In this document: positions 26,529 to 34,976 of the stretch, in pieces
How positions within the stretch are numbered: the stretch's first letter is position 1
How the letters are laid out: each line of letters opens with the position of its first letter
Assembly: GCF_036014195.1 (NCBI RefSeq)
Contig: NZ_CP107918.1
Location: 7,254,001 to 7,318,000, forward strand
From: Streptomyces sp. NBC_00442
GTDB taxonomy: Bacteria > Actinomycetota > Actinomycetes > Streptomycetales > Streptomycetaceae
Reading direction: 5' to 3'
Length of the DNA stretch: 64,000 nucleotides
Notes under the pieces: model-generated
Told to the model about the DNA's origin: nothing
What the model saw: the letters and a program-made list of their open reading frames with translations, nothing else
The model's database searches: none
Position numbers and translations under genes: made by a program

Positions 26529-26554
26529 GAGTATTCGTTCCGAGTGCTCGTTCC
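26529..26554 (+). repeat. 13-bp tandem repeat upstream of the DUF6397-like gene
   Basis: GAGTATTCGTTCC (26529-26541) is followed directly by GAGTGCTCGTTCC (26542-26554), 11 of 13 positions identical. It ends 17 bp before the ATG at 26572 and only a few bases before the ribosome-binding site GGGGGAGG. The position suggests a regulator-binding site or an element in the 5' leader. Confidence 0.5.
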
Positions 26555-26571
26555 TCACGGGGGAGGATTCG

Positions 26572-27555
26572 ATGACCGTAGTCACCATCAAGAACGCCGT
26601 CGTGCCGACGGGGGCCGCGGGTGCGACCGCGCCGGCCGTGCCGCGGCTCGCGCCCGGCGCCGCGGCTCGTGAACTGGAGCTGAGGCGCGGCGAGTTCGAG
26701 CTGGCCGTCCAGCTCGGCCACATTCGAACCGTGCCGGATCCGGGCGGTGGCCACCGCCGGGTCACCGCGCGCGAGGTCGCGCGCCTCAGGGCCGCGCGGG
26801 ACTTTCCGGAGGCCTTGCGCGAAAAGGTGCGGACCGTCGGTACGAGCGAAGGCGCCGATCTGCTGGGTGTCGCACCGGGCCGCTTCACCAGGCTCGCCCG
26901 CACCGGCCGTCTCACGCCCGTGCGGTGCTACCTCAACCGCTATCGGGCGGTCGTCTGGCTCTATCTGGCGGACGACGTGGTCGAACTGGCCCTGCGCGAG
27001 CCGGAGGTGCTGAGCGGGCGCCATCCGGAACCCGACCGCGGGCAGGACTGGCGTCCGCGCAACTGGCGCGGGCGAAGGATCGCCATGCTGGCCCGGCAGA
27101 GCGACGACCAGTGGGAGCTGGCAGCCGCGATCGCCTCCGCCCTCGATGGCGCGCACCTCGCCGACATCGTCCAGGACCCCTACGAACGGGCCTGCCTGAG
27201 GCGGCTGTGCCCCGACACCCTCCGGCTCCATCCTGAGTCCGCGATCGCCCAGGGCGTCGTCGACAGGCTGCTCCTGGCGGACGATCCGGACGAGATCGCC
27301 TGGTACCGCTCGCGCCTCGGGGAGGCGGTAGCGGACGCCCGGGACCAGTGCCCGGCCCCGCGCCCGGTCCAGGACCCGGCAGCGGAGCCGAGCACCCTGG
27401 CGAGCGGGGCCACTTCGGCGCCGTACGGCGCCGGAGCTACCGGTCCGGACCACGCCGTCCCCCTGCCGGACGCCGACCCATGGGGGCCCGAGCCGAAGGC
27501 GGGAGGAGCGCCGGTACAGCGAAGTCTGCTGAGGCGGCTACGGCGGCGAAAGTAG
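26572..27555 (+). CDS. DUF6397-like helix-turn-helix protein
   Basis: A 327-residue protein resembling Streptomyces DUF6397 proteins. It contains two similar helical units that look like MerR/excisionase-type DNA-binding modules: AARELELRRGEFELAVQLGH with HRRVTAREVARLRAA (about 27-85), and GTSEGADLLGVAPGRFTRLA with RTGRLTPV (about 88-120). A second, helical region (about 150-245; IAMLARQSDDQWELAAAIAS) follows, then a Pro/Ala-rich tail ending in RSLLRRLRRRK. GGGGGAGG lies 6 bp before the ATG. Function unknown; DNA binding is inferred. It lies between the roadblock gene and two ATP-grasp genes on the same strand, 122 bp and 104 bp away. Confidence 0.7.
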   Translation: MTVVTIKNAVVPTGAAGATAPAVPRLAPGAAARELELRRGEFELAVQLGHIRTVPDPGGGHRRVTAREVARLRAARDFPEALREKVRTVGTSEGADLLGVAPGRFTRLARTGRLTPVRCYLNRYRAVVWLYLADDVVELALREPEVLSGRHPEPDRGQDWRPRNWRGRRIAMLARQSDDQWELAAAIASALDGAHLADIVQDPYERACLRRLCPDTLRLHPESAIAQGVVDRLLLADDPDEIAWYRSRLGEAVADARDQCPAPRPVQDPAAEPSTLASGATSAPYGAGATGPDHAVPLPDADPWGPEPKAGGAPVQRSLLRRLRRRK

Positions 27556-27659
27556 CCGGGCCGGGCCGGGAGGCGACCCGGCCGGGGTTCATGACATCCT
27601 GTGGCGTCACAGCTCGCCGGACGGGATCGGCGGACGTCCGGGCGTTACGGGGAAGGTCG

Positions 27660-28598
27660 ATGAGGCTCTGCTTCCTGGTGGAAGAGCACTACCGCCATGA
27701 CGGCATGCCCGTGGAGGTGATTCGCCAACTCGACGCCTGGGGCCACCAGGTCGACGTGGTGAGGCCCGGCGGCTCCCTGCTGCGGATGTCCGAGGCGGTC
27801 CGCGCGGGCAGCCACGACGCCTGGGTGCTCAAGACCGTCTCCGGCGGTCCGGGGCTTCCGCTCCTGGAAGCGGCAGCCGCGGTCGGGCTGACCACGGTCA
27901 ACGACGTCCGGTCCATCCGCGGCGTGCGGGACAAGGCGCTCGCGTCGGCCATCGGACGCAGTCGCGGCCTCCCGGTGCCGATGACGTACGCGGCCGCCCG
28001 GCCCGAACTGCTCATGGAGATAGCTGAGTCGGAGTACCCGCTGGTGGTGAAGCCCGCCGACGGAAGCTCCGGGCGGGGCGTCCACCTCGTACCGTCGCCG
28101 GACCGGCTGGCCTCGATGCTGCCTTCCCTCGCCGGGGAAGGGATGCTCATCGCCCAGCCCTACGTCCCCAACGCCGGCATCGATCTGAAGGTGTACTGCG
28201 TCGGGGGAGAGCTGTACGCCACGGAGCGCCGTTCGCCGCTCCACCCCGACCGGGGCGTCCACGAACGGCATGTGCCGCTGCCCGCCGAAGTGGCCGCCAT
28301 CGTCGACCAGGTCGGCGCGGTCTACGGCCTCGACCTGTACGGCGTGGACGTGCTGCTCGGCCCGGACGGACCCGTGGTGGTCGATGTGAACGACTTCCCG
28401 AGTTTCCGCCAGGTGCCGGACGCGGCGGCCAAGGTCGCCCGAGCGGTGCTCGAACTGGCCCGCACGGGCAGTGCGGTCGCCGCCGCGGCCTTCGTCTCCA
28501 GCGCGGGACGCATCCCGGCCCAGCCGCTGGGGAACGACGGGCCGGCCGCCGACACGCGCCCGGTCCGGACATCGGCGGGGGCGGGCGAGGCCCGATGA
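27660..28598 (+). CDS. ATP-grasp ligase (RimK-like), first of a pair
   Basis: A 312-residue ATP-grasp protein. MRLCFLVEEHYRHDGMP begins the N-terminal sub-domain; the ATP-grasp core is seen in EYPLVVKPADGSSGRGVHLV (phosphate-binding loop, about 122-141), IAQPYVPNAGIDLKVYCVGG, and the metal-binding GVDVLLGPDGPVVVDVNDFP near residue 240. Such enzymes make amide or similar bonds by an acyl-phosphate step, for example RimK-type glutamate ligases. The acceptor is unknown. A GGGGAAGG site lies about 4 bp before the ATG. Its stop overlaps the start of a second, diverged ATP-grasp gene (ATGA, 28595-28598), so the two proteins are probably made in equal amounts and may form a heteromeric or sequential ligase. 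Confidence 0.85.
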   Translation: MRLCFLVEEHYRHDGMPVEVIRQLDAWGHQVDVVRPGGSLLRMSEAVRAGSHDAWVLKTVSGGPGLPLLEAAAAVGLTTVNDVRSIRGVRDKALASAIGRSRGLPVPMTYAAARPELLMEIAESEYPLVVKPADGSSGRGVHLVPSPDRLASMLPSLAGEGMLIAQPYVPNAGIDLKVYCVGGELYATERRSPLHPDRGVHERHVPLPAEVAAIVDQVGAVYGLDLYGVDVLLGPDGPVVVDVNDFPSFRQVPDAAAKVARAVLELARTGSAVAAAAFVSSAGRIPAQPLGNDGPAADTRPVRTSAGAGEAR

Positions 28599-29545
28599 GC
28601 AACGCGGGGGCGGGCGGGCGACAACGCGTGGGCAACGCGACGATGCTGGGGCGAGGGCAGGTGGGGAACGCGAGGACGGTCGGATTCATCACCCCGGAGC
28701 CGGACCATCCGCTGCTCGCCGCCACGAGGGAGCTGCTGGGGCGGGAACACCGGGTGGTGACCGTCCACCCGGAGACGGCCGGCCCTGCCCTGCCGGGGCC
28801 GTTGGCCGATGTCTACCTGCTCAAGTCGCGCACGCCGCGCGCCCTCGCGCTGGCTCGGTCGCTGGAGTCGCAGGGGGTGCCGGTGGTCAACTCGGCCGAT
28901 GCGACCGAGCTGTGCCAGGACCGCACCTCCATGGCCGAGCTGGCCGACGAGGCGGGGCTGCCGTTCTCCGCGACCCGCACCTTCGGCTCGCTCACCGAAC
29001 TCACCGCTTCCATCGGGCGGGCCGGGCAAGCCGACCACATGGAGCGGGCCGAGCGGGCCGAGCCCGCTTCCTCCGGGGCTCCGATGGGCCCGCTCGTGGT
29101 GAAGAGCCGACACAGCAGGCGGCACGACCTTGTGACCCGTGTCGACAGCCGGGCCCAACTGGCCGAGCTGGCCGATGTATGGGGGGAGGAGCCGGTCGTG
29201 GTGCAGGAGTTCGCGGAGAACAGCGGATACGACCACAAGCTGTGGGTGATCGACGGAACGGTCTTCGCGGCGCTGCGCCGCTCCGAACTCGCCCCCGAGG
29301 GGCGCGGTACGACACGGTCGCTCGGCCTCGATGAACTGCCGTGCGGATGGCCCGAGTTGGCGGTGTCGGTCGGCGAGGTGTTCCGCCTCGACGTCTACGG
29401 GGTCGATGTCATCGACACGGGAGGCGGCGCCCCGCTGATCGTGGACATCAACGCCTTTCCCGGGATACGGGGGCAGGCGGGCGCCCCGGAGGCCCTGGCC
29501 GCACTGGCGCTGCGCAAGGCCCGTGAGTCGGTCGCGGCGGCCTGA
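28595..29545 (+). CDS. ATP-grasp ligase, second of a pair
   Basis: A 316-residue ATP-grasp protein, translationally coupled to the first. The N-terminus has 25-30 weakly ordered residues, then TVGFITPEPDHPLLAATREL and DVYLLKSRTPRALALARSLE; the core includes MGPLVVKSRHSRRHDLVTRV, VVVQEFAENSGYDHKLWVID and the metal-binding VYGVDVIDTG to PLIVDINAFPGI. The phosphate-binding loop is changed: where the first enzyme has KPADGSSGRG, this one has KSRHSRRHD without the glycine-rich turn. An insert of charged residues (RAERAEPASSG) lies before it. It may therefore be a different-specificity or pseudo-ligase partner. Substrate unknown. Confidence 0.82.
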   Translation: MSNAGAGGRQRVGNATMLGRGQVGNARTVGFITPEPDHPLLAATRELLGREHRVVTVHPETAGPALPGPLADVYLLKSRTPRALALARSLESQGVPVVNSADATELCQDRTSMAELADEAGLPFSATRTFGSLTELTASIGRAGQADHMERAERAEPASSGAPMGPLVVKSRHSRRHDLVTRVDSRAQLAELADVWGEEPVVVQEFAENSGYDHKLWVIDGTVFAALRRSELAPEGRGTTRSLGLDELPCGWPELAVSVGEVFRLDVYGVDVIDTGGGAPLIVDINAFPGIRGQAGAPEALAALALRKARESVAAA

Positions 29546-29635
29546 ATGCCGCGGCCGGGCTCCGTCGGAACGCTTCGCCCCCGCTGTCGCTCGGGACGCC
29601 GGCGGGGTGCGTGAGACGGGGCCCAGGCTCCGACG

Positions 29636-30244
29636 TCAGTGCGTGGTCGGCTCCAGCACCGTGTTCCATGCGGTGATCACCGGGCGGCCGTGTTCGCGGC
29701 CCAGCCGCGACATCGCTCCCGTGTCGAGCACGACCAGCGCGCCGCCCGAGGGCGGAAGGCCCAGGTAGCGGGCCGTCAGGACGCGCAGGAAGTGGGAGTG
29801 GGCGATGAGCACGACGTCTTCGTCGCCCCCTCGCAGCATGGGCGCGGCCTCGGCCAGAACCCGGTCGGCCCGCTCGGCGACCTCCGCGGGGCTCTCTCCG
29901 GGATGTCCGGCGGGGCCGGGCGCGACTCCGTCGGTCCACAGGTTCCAGTCGGGGCGGTCGCGGTGGATCTCTTCCGTGGTGATGCCCTCGTAGCCGCCGT
30001 AGTCCCATTCGTGAAGATCCGGGGTGATCCGGGGGCTCTTGACTCCGGCCAACTCCGCGGTGTGTATGGCCCGTTGCAGCGGGCTCACCAGGGCGAGCCC
30101 GATGGGCCTGTCGGCGAGCAGCGGCGCCACCGCACGCGCCTGCTCCTCCCCGTGCGCCGTGAGCGGCAGGTCGGTGTAGCTCGTGTGCTGTCCCGACCGC
30201 GACCATTCGGTCTCCCCGTGACGTACGAGGATCAACTCACCCAT
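29636..30244 (-). CDS. Histidine phosphatase family protein (phosphoglycerate mutase-like)
   Basis: A 202-residue enzyme of the histidine phosphatase superfamily. The phosphohistidine motif is LILVRHGETEWS (His about residue 9), with the second catalytic Arg in VSPLQRAIHTAEL, Glu in HEWDYGGYEGITTEEI and the late His in VVLIAHSHFLRVL. This subgroup (GpmB/CobC-like) hydrolyses small phosphate esters, with no evidence for a particular substrate. It starts at 30244 and is convergent with the ATP-grasp pair, 90 bp away. No operon partner is evident. Confidence 0.92.
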   Translation of the reverse strand: MGELILVRHGETEWSRSGQHTSYTDLPLTAHGEEQARAVAPLLADRPIGLALVSPLQRAIHTAELAGVKSPRITPDLHEWDYGGYEGITTEEIHRDRPDWNLWTDGVAPGPAGHPGESPAEVAERADRVLAEAAPMLRGGDEDVVLIAHSHFLRVLTARYLGLPPSGGALVVLDTGAMSRLGREHGRPVITAWNTVLEPTTH

Positions 30245-30431
30245 GGCTGTGTCTTCCGTTCTCCCTGTGCGTCCCCCGGACCGGTATCGCCCCGGCCATA
30301 CGCGGGGACAACCCTAGGAGAGGCGTGGGCATTCCTTGCGGATGGGGGTGTCGGGCGTTGAGTGCGTCACGTGAGTCCGGGCGCAGGGCCGGGAGTGGCC
30401 CGCGCGCCGAGACGCCCCTGGGCCGGGTCCG

Positions 30432-30474
30432 GGCCGGGGCGTGACGGATGCGCCCGCCCCGCCCCGCCCCGGCC
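30432..30474 (-). terminator. Possible terminator after the efflux operon
   Basis: GGCCGGGGCG (30432-30441) and CGCCCCGGCC (30465-30474) form a perfect 10-bp stem. It lies 68 bp beyond the stop of the MacB-like permease. The rest of the 297-bp gap (30245-30541) is very GC-rich with no gene. Confidence 0.35.
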
Positions 30475-30541
30475 GGTCCCGCCCCCCTTGCGCGTACCCG
30501 CATCCGCATTCGGACCGGGACCCGGACCCGCGCCGACCCGC

Positions 30542-31744
30542 TCAGGCGGAGTGCAGTGCGAGCGTCGGTGACAGCCGTGAGGCGCGGACCGCGGGGTAGA
30601 GGCCGGCGATCGTTCCGATGACCAGGGTCGCGCCGAACCCGCCGACGACCGCCCACGGCGGAATCACCCAGGGGATGCCGCTCGACAGGGAGTAGGCCGC
30701 TGTCGCCGCGCCGCCGAGGACGATGCCGGCGACGCCGCCGAGTCCGGACAGGAGCAGGGACTCGGTGACGAACTGTCCCCTGATCTGGCCGCGGGTCGCG
30801 CCGATGGAACGGCGCAGGCCGATCTCGTAACGCCGCTCCAGAACCGAAATGATCATGGTGTTGGCCACGCCCACCCCGCCCACCAGGAGCGCCACTCCGC
30901 CGAGACCGAGCAACAGGCTGCTGAAGGCGCCCTCCGTGGCGGCCTTCGCCTGGAGGCCCGAGGACGGGTCGGTGACGCCGACATCGCGCGGGGTCTGCGG
31001 CGATACGGTGCGCGGGATCAGATCGTGCACCCGGTCGACCAGGGTGTCCGCGGACCGTTCGTAGACCGCTGTGGGCCGCCCGTCGAATCCGAGCCGGCTT
31101 TCGGCGACGTCCCAGCCGACCAGGGCCGAGCGGGCGATGTCCGGTGCCAGCGGCAGCGGGTCGAGGATGCCGAGCACGGCGAAGTACTGACCGTTGATGA
31201 ACACCTGCTGGCCGGGCGCGGTGATACCGAGCCGCCGCGCCGCCACGTCGCCGAGGACCACCGACGGGTACTTCCCGGTGGCCGAGTTGAGGAAGGTGCC
31301 GCTGCGCATCCTCCCGCGCAGCGTCGTGAGCAGGCCGTCCGTGGCCGCCTGGACCTGGATGCCGCCTGTGATGGTGTCGGGGATCCTCTCCGAGCGTCGG
31401 ACCGTCTGCGGCACCGAGCCCGTCGCGCCGACGTGCTCCACCCCCGAGATCCGCGCCACCCGTCCGGCCGCGTCCTTCGCCATCGGCACCGTCTTGCCGG
31501 TCAGCAGGTCCGTGCCGGGCGTGACGACCAGCATGTTGGTGCCGAGCTTGTCGAGCTCGCGGAGCAACTGCTCCTTGCTGGACGCCGAGATCCCCACCAC
31601 CGCGATCATCGTGGCGATGCCGATCGCGATGCCGAGCGCCGACAGCACCACCCGAAGTGGCCGGCTGCGCATCCCCGCGGCCCCGGTGTGCAGGATGTCG
31701 CGCTGGCCGAGCCTGGCCGGCCTGAGCACCGGCCGCCCGCTCAC
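30542..31744 (-). CDS. MacB/FtsX-type ABC transporter permease
   Basis: A 400-residue permease of the MacB/FtsX family. One membrane helix lies near the N-terminus (RPLRVVLSALGIAIGIATMI), followed by a large outside domain (about 55-270) and three C-terminal helices, with the family's GGVGVANTMIISVLERRYEI and GLRRSIGATRGQIRGQF. Such permeases do not translocate in the ordinary way but drive lipoprotein, peptide or drug export by mechanotransmission. The start is GTG at 31744, overlapping the ATPase stop codon as GTGA. It is the last gene of the lipoprotein - adaptor - ATPase - permease operon. Confidence 0.93.
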   Translation of the reverse strand: MSGRPVLRPARLGQRDILHTGAAGMRSRPLRVVLSALGIAIGIATMIAVVGISASSKEQLLRELDKLGTNMLVVTPGTDLLTGKTVPMAKDAAGRVARISGVEHVGATGSVPQTVRRSERIPDTITGGIQVQAATDGLLTTLRGRMRSGTFLNSATGKYPSVVLGDVAARRLGITAPGQQVFINGQYFAVLGILDPLPLAPDIARSALVGWDVAESRLGFDGRPTAVYERSADTLVDRVHDLIPRTVSPQTPRDVGVTDPSSGLQAKAATEGAFSSLLLGLGGVALLVGGVGVANTMIISVLERRYEIGLRRSIGATRGQIRGQFVTESLLLSGLGGVAGIVLGGAATAAYSLSSGIPWVIPPWAVVGGFGATLVIGTIAGLYPAVRASRLSPTLALHSA

Positions 31745-32523
31745 CGGACCTCCCCGGACAGCGGGTCCGTGCCCGAGCCGGCGGCGCGGACCGACCGGCC
31801 GTCCGGGGCATCCGGGCCGCCGCTGTCCTGGACGACCCGGCCGTCCCGGATCCGCACCTGACGCGGCAGCCGGGCCGCGATCTCCGTGTCATGGGTGATC
31901 ACAGCGATGGTCGCGCCCTCCATGTTGAGTTCGTGGATGAGCTGCATCACGGCTTCGCCCGACGCCGAGTCGAGGGCACCGGTGGGCTCGTCCGCGAGCA
32001 GCAGATCGGGCTCGCCGACGACCGCGCGGGCGATGGCCACCCGCTGCTTCTGCCCGCCGGACAGCTCGTGCGGCCGGTGCTTCATGCGGTCCCCGAGCCC
32101 GACCCGTTCCAGGGCACGCGCCGCCCGCCTGTGGCGTTCCGCGCGCGGAAGGCCGGAGTAGAGCAGGCCCTCCGCGACATTGTCCTGGGCGCTGATGCCG
32201 GGGACCAGATGGAAGGCCTGGAAGACGAAACCGATGTGCTGCGCCCGCAGTGCCGAGAGCCTGCGGTCGCTGAGGGCGGCCGCGTCATGACCCGCGATGG
32301 TCACGGAGCCGGCGGTGGGCAGATCGAGGGTGCCGACGATGTGCAGCAGGGTCGACTTGCCGGACCCGGACGGGCCGACGATCGCAAGGAGTTCGCCGCG
32401 GACGATGGTGAGATCGACCCCGCGCAGCGCGGCGACGCCGCCCGGATATTCCTTGGTGACCCCGGCCAGTTCGACCACGGGCGGCTCGGCGCCGGGCTTT
32501 TCGACGGGGATGGCAGTGCTCAT
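31741..32523 (-). CDS. ABC transporter ATP-binding protein (MacB/LolD type)
   Basis: A 260-residue ATPase. Walker A GPSGSGKST (about 49-57), Q-loop in FVFQAFHLVPG, signature LSGGQKQR, Walker B LLLADEP and the switch histidine in VITHD are all intact. It is of the LolD/MacB group that powers FtsX-like permeases. ATGA overlaps the adaptor gene stop at 32520-32523, and GTGA joins it to the permease. The C-terminal 25 residues are variable and rich in Gly and Asp. Confidence 0.95.
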   Translation of the reverse strand: MSTAIPVEKPGAEPPVVELAGVTKEYPGGVAALRGVDLTIVRGELLAIVGPSGSGKSTLLHIVGTLDLPTAGSVTIAGHDAAALSDRRLSALRAQHIGFVFQAFHLVPGISAQDNVAEGLLYSGLPRAERHRRAARALERVGLGDRMKHRPHELSGGQKQRVAIARAVVGEPDLLLADEPTGALDSASGEAVMQLIHELNMEGATIAVITHDTEIAARLPRQVRIRDGRVVQDSGGPDAPDGRSVRAAGSGTDPLSGEVR

Positions 32524-33584
32524 GTCGAGGGCACCCCGACCCGCAGGCCCGAGCGCAGCCCGGTGCCCGATATCTCGACGCGCCCCTGCGCGAACATGCC
32601 GAGCCGCACCCGCACTTCGCGCGTCCTGCCGTCCTCCACCACCTGCACTCCGAACGAGCCGTCGTCGAGCGCGAGCAGCGCCCCGACCGGCACGCTCAGA
32701 ACGTGGTGACGGGTCTCGCCGCTGAGCTTCACGGTCGCGGGAGACTTGTCGATTCCCTTGACCTTTCCGGGGTCGTCGAAGGTGACGGTCACGGCGATGC
32801 GGGGCGTCTTGTCGTTCGGGTCGTCGCCCGCCTTCGCGGTCGCGCCGACCGACGACACCGTGCCGGAAGCGGTCGTGCCGTCGGGCAGCTCCACCGCGAC
32901 CTCGGCGCCGTCCTTGGCGAGCGCGGCGTCCGACACCTTCAGCTGGAGTTGTACGACCCGGTCGGAACTGGTCGTCGTCATGATCTTCTGGCCGGGTGCG
33001 GTGCGGTCCCCGGCCGTGGCCTCCGCGCTCTGCACCCGCACCGGTCCGGTGGCGAACGCGATCTGCTCGGGCCCCACCCGGCCGCTCCGCGCCACACCGT
33101 GCGCCTTCTGCCAGCGCTTGACGGCATCGACCGTTCCGGGCGTGAACGTCGCGTCGTCGGCGAGCGCGCTCCCGTACCCGAGGGCCCGCAGGTTCGCCTT
33201 CAACTGCCGTACGTCGCCGCCTTTGTCGCCGCTCTCGAGGACCCGGTACATCGGCTCTGTCCCGTACATCAGGCGGACGTCCTTGCCGTCGACCGCGTAC
33301 AGCCTGCCGTCCCGCTCGACGGTGGAGCCGCCGCCCGCGATCCAGGTGAGGGTCCCGGCCGCGCCCGCGTTCAGCTTGCTCTCGCGGGAGTAGCCGAGGG
33401 TGCCGTCGACGCTCGTGCTGCTCACCAGATCGCCCTGCTCGATGGCGGCGGTGGCGGGCGGGAGTCCCGTCTGCTGCGTCGCGGAGTCCTTGGACCCGGG
33501 CTGGGCCAGGCCCGCGACGGCGATGCCGCCGCCCGTGACGGCCGCCACCGTCACCACCGCCGCGATCACGGTCCGGGGCCTCAT
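32520..33584 (-). CDS. Efflux adaptor with peptidoglycan-binding domain (HlyD/MacA-like)
   Basis: A 354-residue membrane-anchored periplasmic adaptor. An N-terminal signal anchor (MRPRTVIAAVVTVAAVTGGG) is followed by an adaptor strand region, a PG_binding_1 domain (about 115-170; GDKGGDVRQLKANLRALGYG and DAVKRWQKAHGVARSG), and a C-terminal barrel (LSVPVGALLALDDGSFGVQV, RLGMFAQGRVEISG). Adaptors of this type connect MacB-like permeases to the cell wall in Gram-positive bacteria. Start and stop codons overlap its neighbours as ATGA on both sides. Confidence 0.9.
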   Translation of the reverse strand: MRPRTVIAAVVTVAAVTGGGIAVAGLAQPGSKDSATQQTGLPPATAAIEQGDLVSSTSVDGTLGYSRESKLNAGAAGTLTWIAGGGSTVERDGRLYAVDGKDVRLMYGTEPMYRVLESGDKGGDVRQLKANLRALGYGSALADDATFTPGTVDAVKRWQKAHGVARSGRVGPEQIAFATGPVRVQSAEATAGDRTAPGQKIMTTTSSDRVVQLQLKVSDAALAKDGAEVAVELPDGTTASGTVSSVGATAKAGDDPNDKTPRIAVTVTFDDPGKVKGIDKSPATVKLSGETRHHVLSVPVGALLALDDGSFGVQVVEDGRTREVRVRLGMFAQGRVEISGTGLRSGLRVGVPST

Positions 33585-34099
33585 GCGGCACACTCGTTGA
33601 GGGCCTTCATGAACGTGTCCTGGTCCGCCCCTTCGGGGATCTTGAAGCCGCTGCTGCGGTTGCCCTCGACCTTCGGGTCGGGCATGTCGAAGCCCTTGCC
33701 CCGCAGACACTGCGCGATCTTGACCTGCTGGTCCTGCCGCGCCGGGTCCGGGGCGCCCGAGCCGTCGCCCCCCTGGACGCCCGATCCGCACGCCTGGAGT
33801 GCCTGGTTCCACTTGTCCGTCGAGGCGCCCTGCGGGGGCGAGAGGATCTGGGCGTTCGGGTTCTCGCCCGGCTTGAGGTCGGGCACGTCCATGCCCTGCT
33901 TGCGCAGGCAGCTCCGCAGTGCCTGCGCCTTGTCCGCGGCCCCCGAGTCGCCGGACGCCGAATTCCCGGCCGAGCCGTTGTCGCTCGGGCCCGCGTCCTT
34001 GTCCGCGCCCCCGCCCGACGAGCCCGAACAGCCGGAGGCGAACAGGGCGAGCCCCGCCATACCGGATGCCAGGACCAGGGTGAGCCGGTGGTTCCTCAT
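33581..34099 (-). CDS. Lipoprotein with an internal duplication
   Basis: A 172-residue lipoprotein: signal peptide MRNHRLTLVLASGMAGLALF and lipobox ASGC (Cys about residue 24), then a Gly/Ser/Asp-rich spacer. The mature part is two similar units of about 45 residues: LRSCLRKQGMDVPDLKPG to QALQACG, and IAQCLRGKGFDMPDPKVEG to KALNECAA, each with two cysteines that may form a disulfide. The function is unknown. It opens the efflux operon, and its stop overlaps the adaptor start as ATGA, so it is probably a component or a substrate-binding part of that transporter. GGAGAG lies 6 bp before the ATG. Confidence 0.85.
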   Translation of the reverse strand: MRNHRLTLVLASGMAGLALFASGCSGSSGGGADKDAGPSDNGSAGNSASGDSGAADKAQALRSCLRKQGMDVPDLKPGENPNAQILSPPQGASTDKWNQALQACGSGVQGGDGSGAPDPARQDQQVKIAQCLRGKGFDMPDPKVEGNRSSGFKIPEGADQDTFMKALNECAA

Positions 34100-34277
34100 C
34101 GTTTCTCTCCTCGCGGACATGCGTGGACGCGGCACGGCGGCACGCGCCGGCCGCTGGAGAGCGGCCGAGGAGAGCGTCCAGGAACCCGCTGTTTCGTTTC
34201 CCTTACGGGCCCCGCACGATCCGTGGCGCCGCCGCGCGTAACAACGACGAAACGCCCGACTCCGGTAGACAGGGTGC

Positions 34278-34976
34278 ATGCGCGTACTGGTGGTGGAAGA
34301 CGAGACGTTCCTGGCGACGATGATCGCCGAGGGGCTGCGCCGCGACGCGATCGCGGTGGACGTCGCCCTCGACGGGCTCACCGGGCTGCGCAAGGTACAG
34401 CTCGGCGACTACGACGTCCTCGTACTCGACCGCGACCTGCCGGGCCTGCACGGCGACGACGTCTGCCGCGCCGTGGTGGCCGACGGGCTGCTCACCCGCG
34501 TGCTCATGCTCACCGCGTCGGGAGCCGTTCGCGACCGGGTCGAGGGCCTCGGGCTCGGCGCCGACGACTACCTCACCAAACCGTTCGCGTACGACGAGCT
34601 GCTGGCCCGGGTGCTCGCGCTGGGCCGCCGCGCCCGGCCCGCGCTGCCCCCGGTCATCGAGCGCGCCGGAATCGTCCTGGACACCGCACGCCGCCAGGCC
34701 CGCCGGCATGGCGGTGAACTCGCCCTCACACGCAAGGAGTTCGCCGTCCTGGAGACACTGATGCGGGCCGACGGCGGTGTGGTCAGCGGCGAGGACCTGA
34801 TCGAGCAGGTGTGGGAGGAACACGCCGGGTACGACACCAATCCGGTACGGGTCGCCCTCAGCCGGCTGCGGGCGAAGCTCGGCGACCCACCGGCGATCGA
34901 AACCGTTCCCGGAGCGGGCTACCGCATCGCCCGGCACCCGGGCACCGCACCCGGTGCCCTGCGGGGCGAGCGGTGA
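34278..34976 (+). CDS. OmpR-family response regulator
   Basis: A 232-residue response regulator. The receiver (about 1-115) has VVEDE, the phospho-acceptor Asp in YDVLVLDRDLPGLHGDD, MLTASG and YLTKPF; the OmpR winged helix (about 130-222) has LTRKEFAVLETLMRADGGVV and RVALSRLRAKLG with VPGAGYRI. It is coupled to its kinase by a GTGA overlap (34973-34976) and is divergent from the lipoprotein-MacB efflux operon 178 bp away, which it probably controls, as is usual for such pairs. Confidence 0.95.
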   Translation: MRVLVVEDETFLATMIAEGLRRDAIAVDVALDGLTGLRKVQLGDYDVLVLDRDLPGLHGDDVCRAVVADGLLTRVLMLTASGAVRDRVEGLGLGADDYLTKPFAYDELLARVLALGRRARPALPPVIERAGIVLDTARRQARRHGGELALTRKEFAVLETLMRADGGVVSGEDLIEQVWEEHAGYDTNPVRVALSRLRAKLGDPPAIETVPGAGYRIARHPGTAPGALRGER

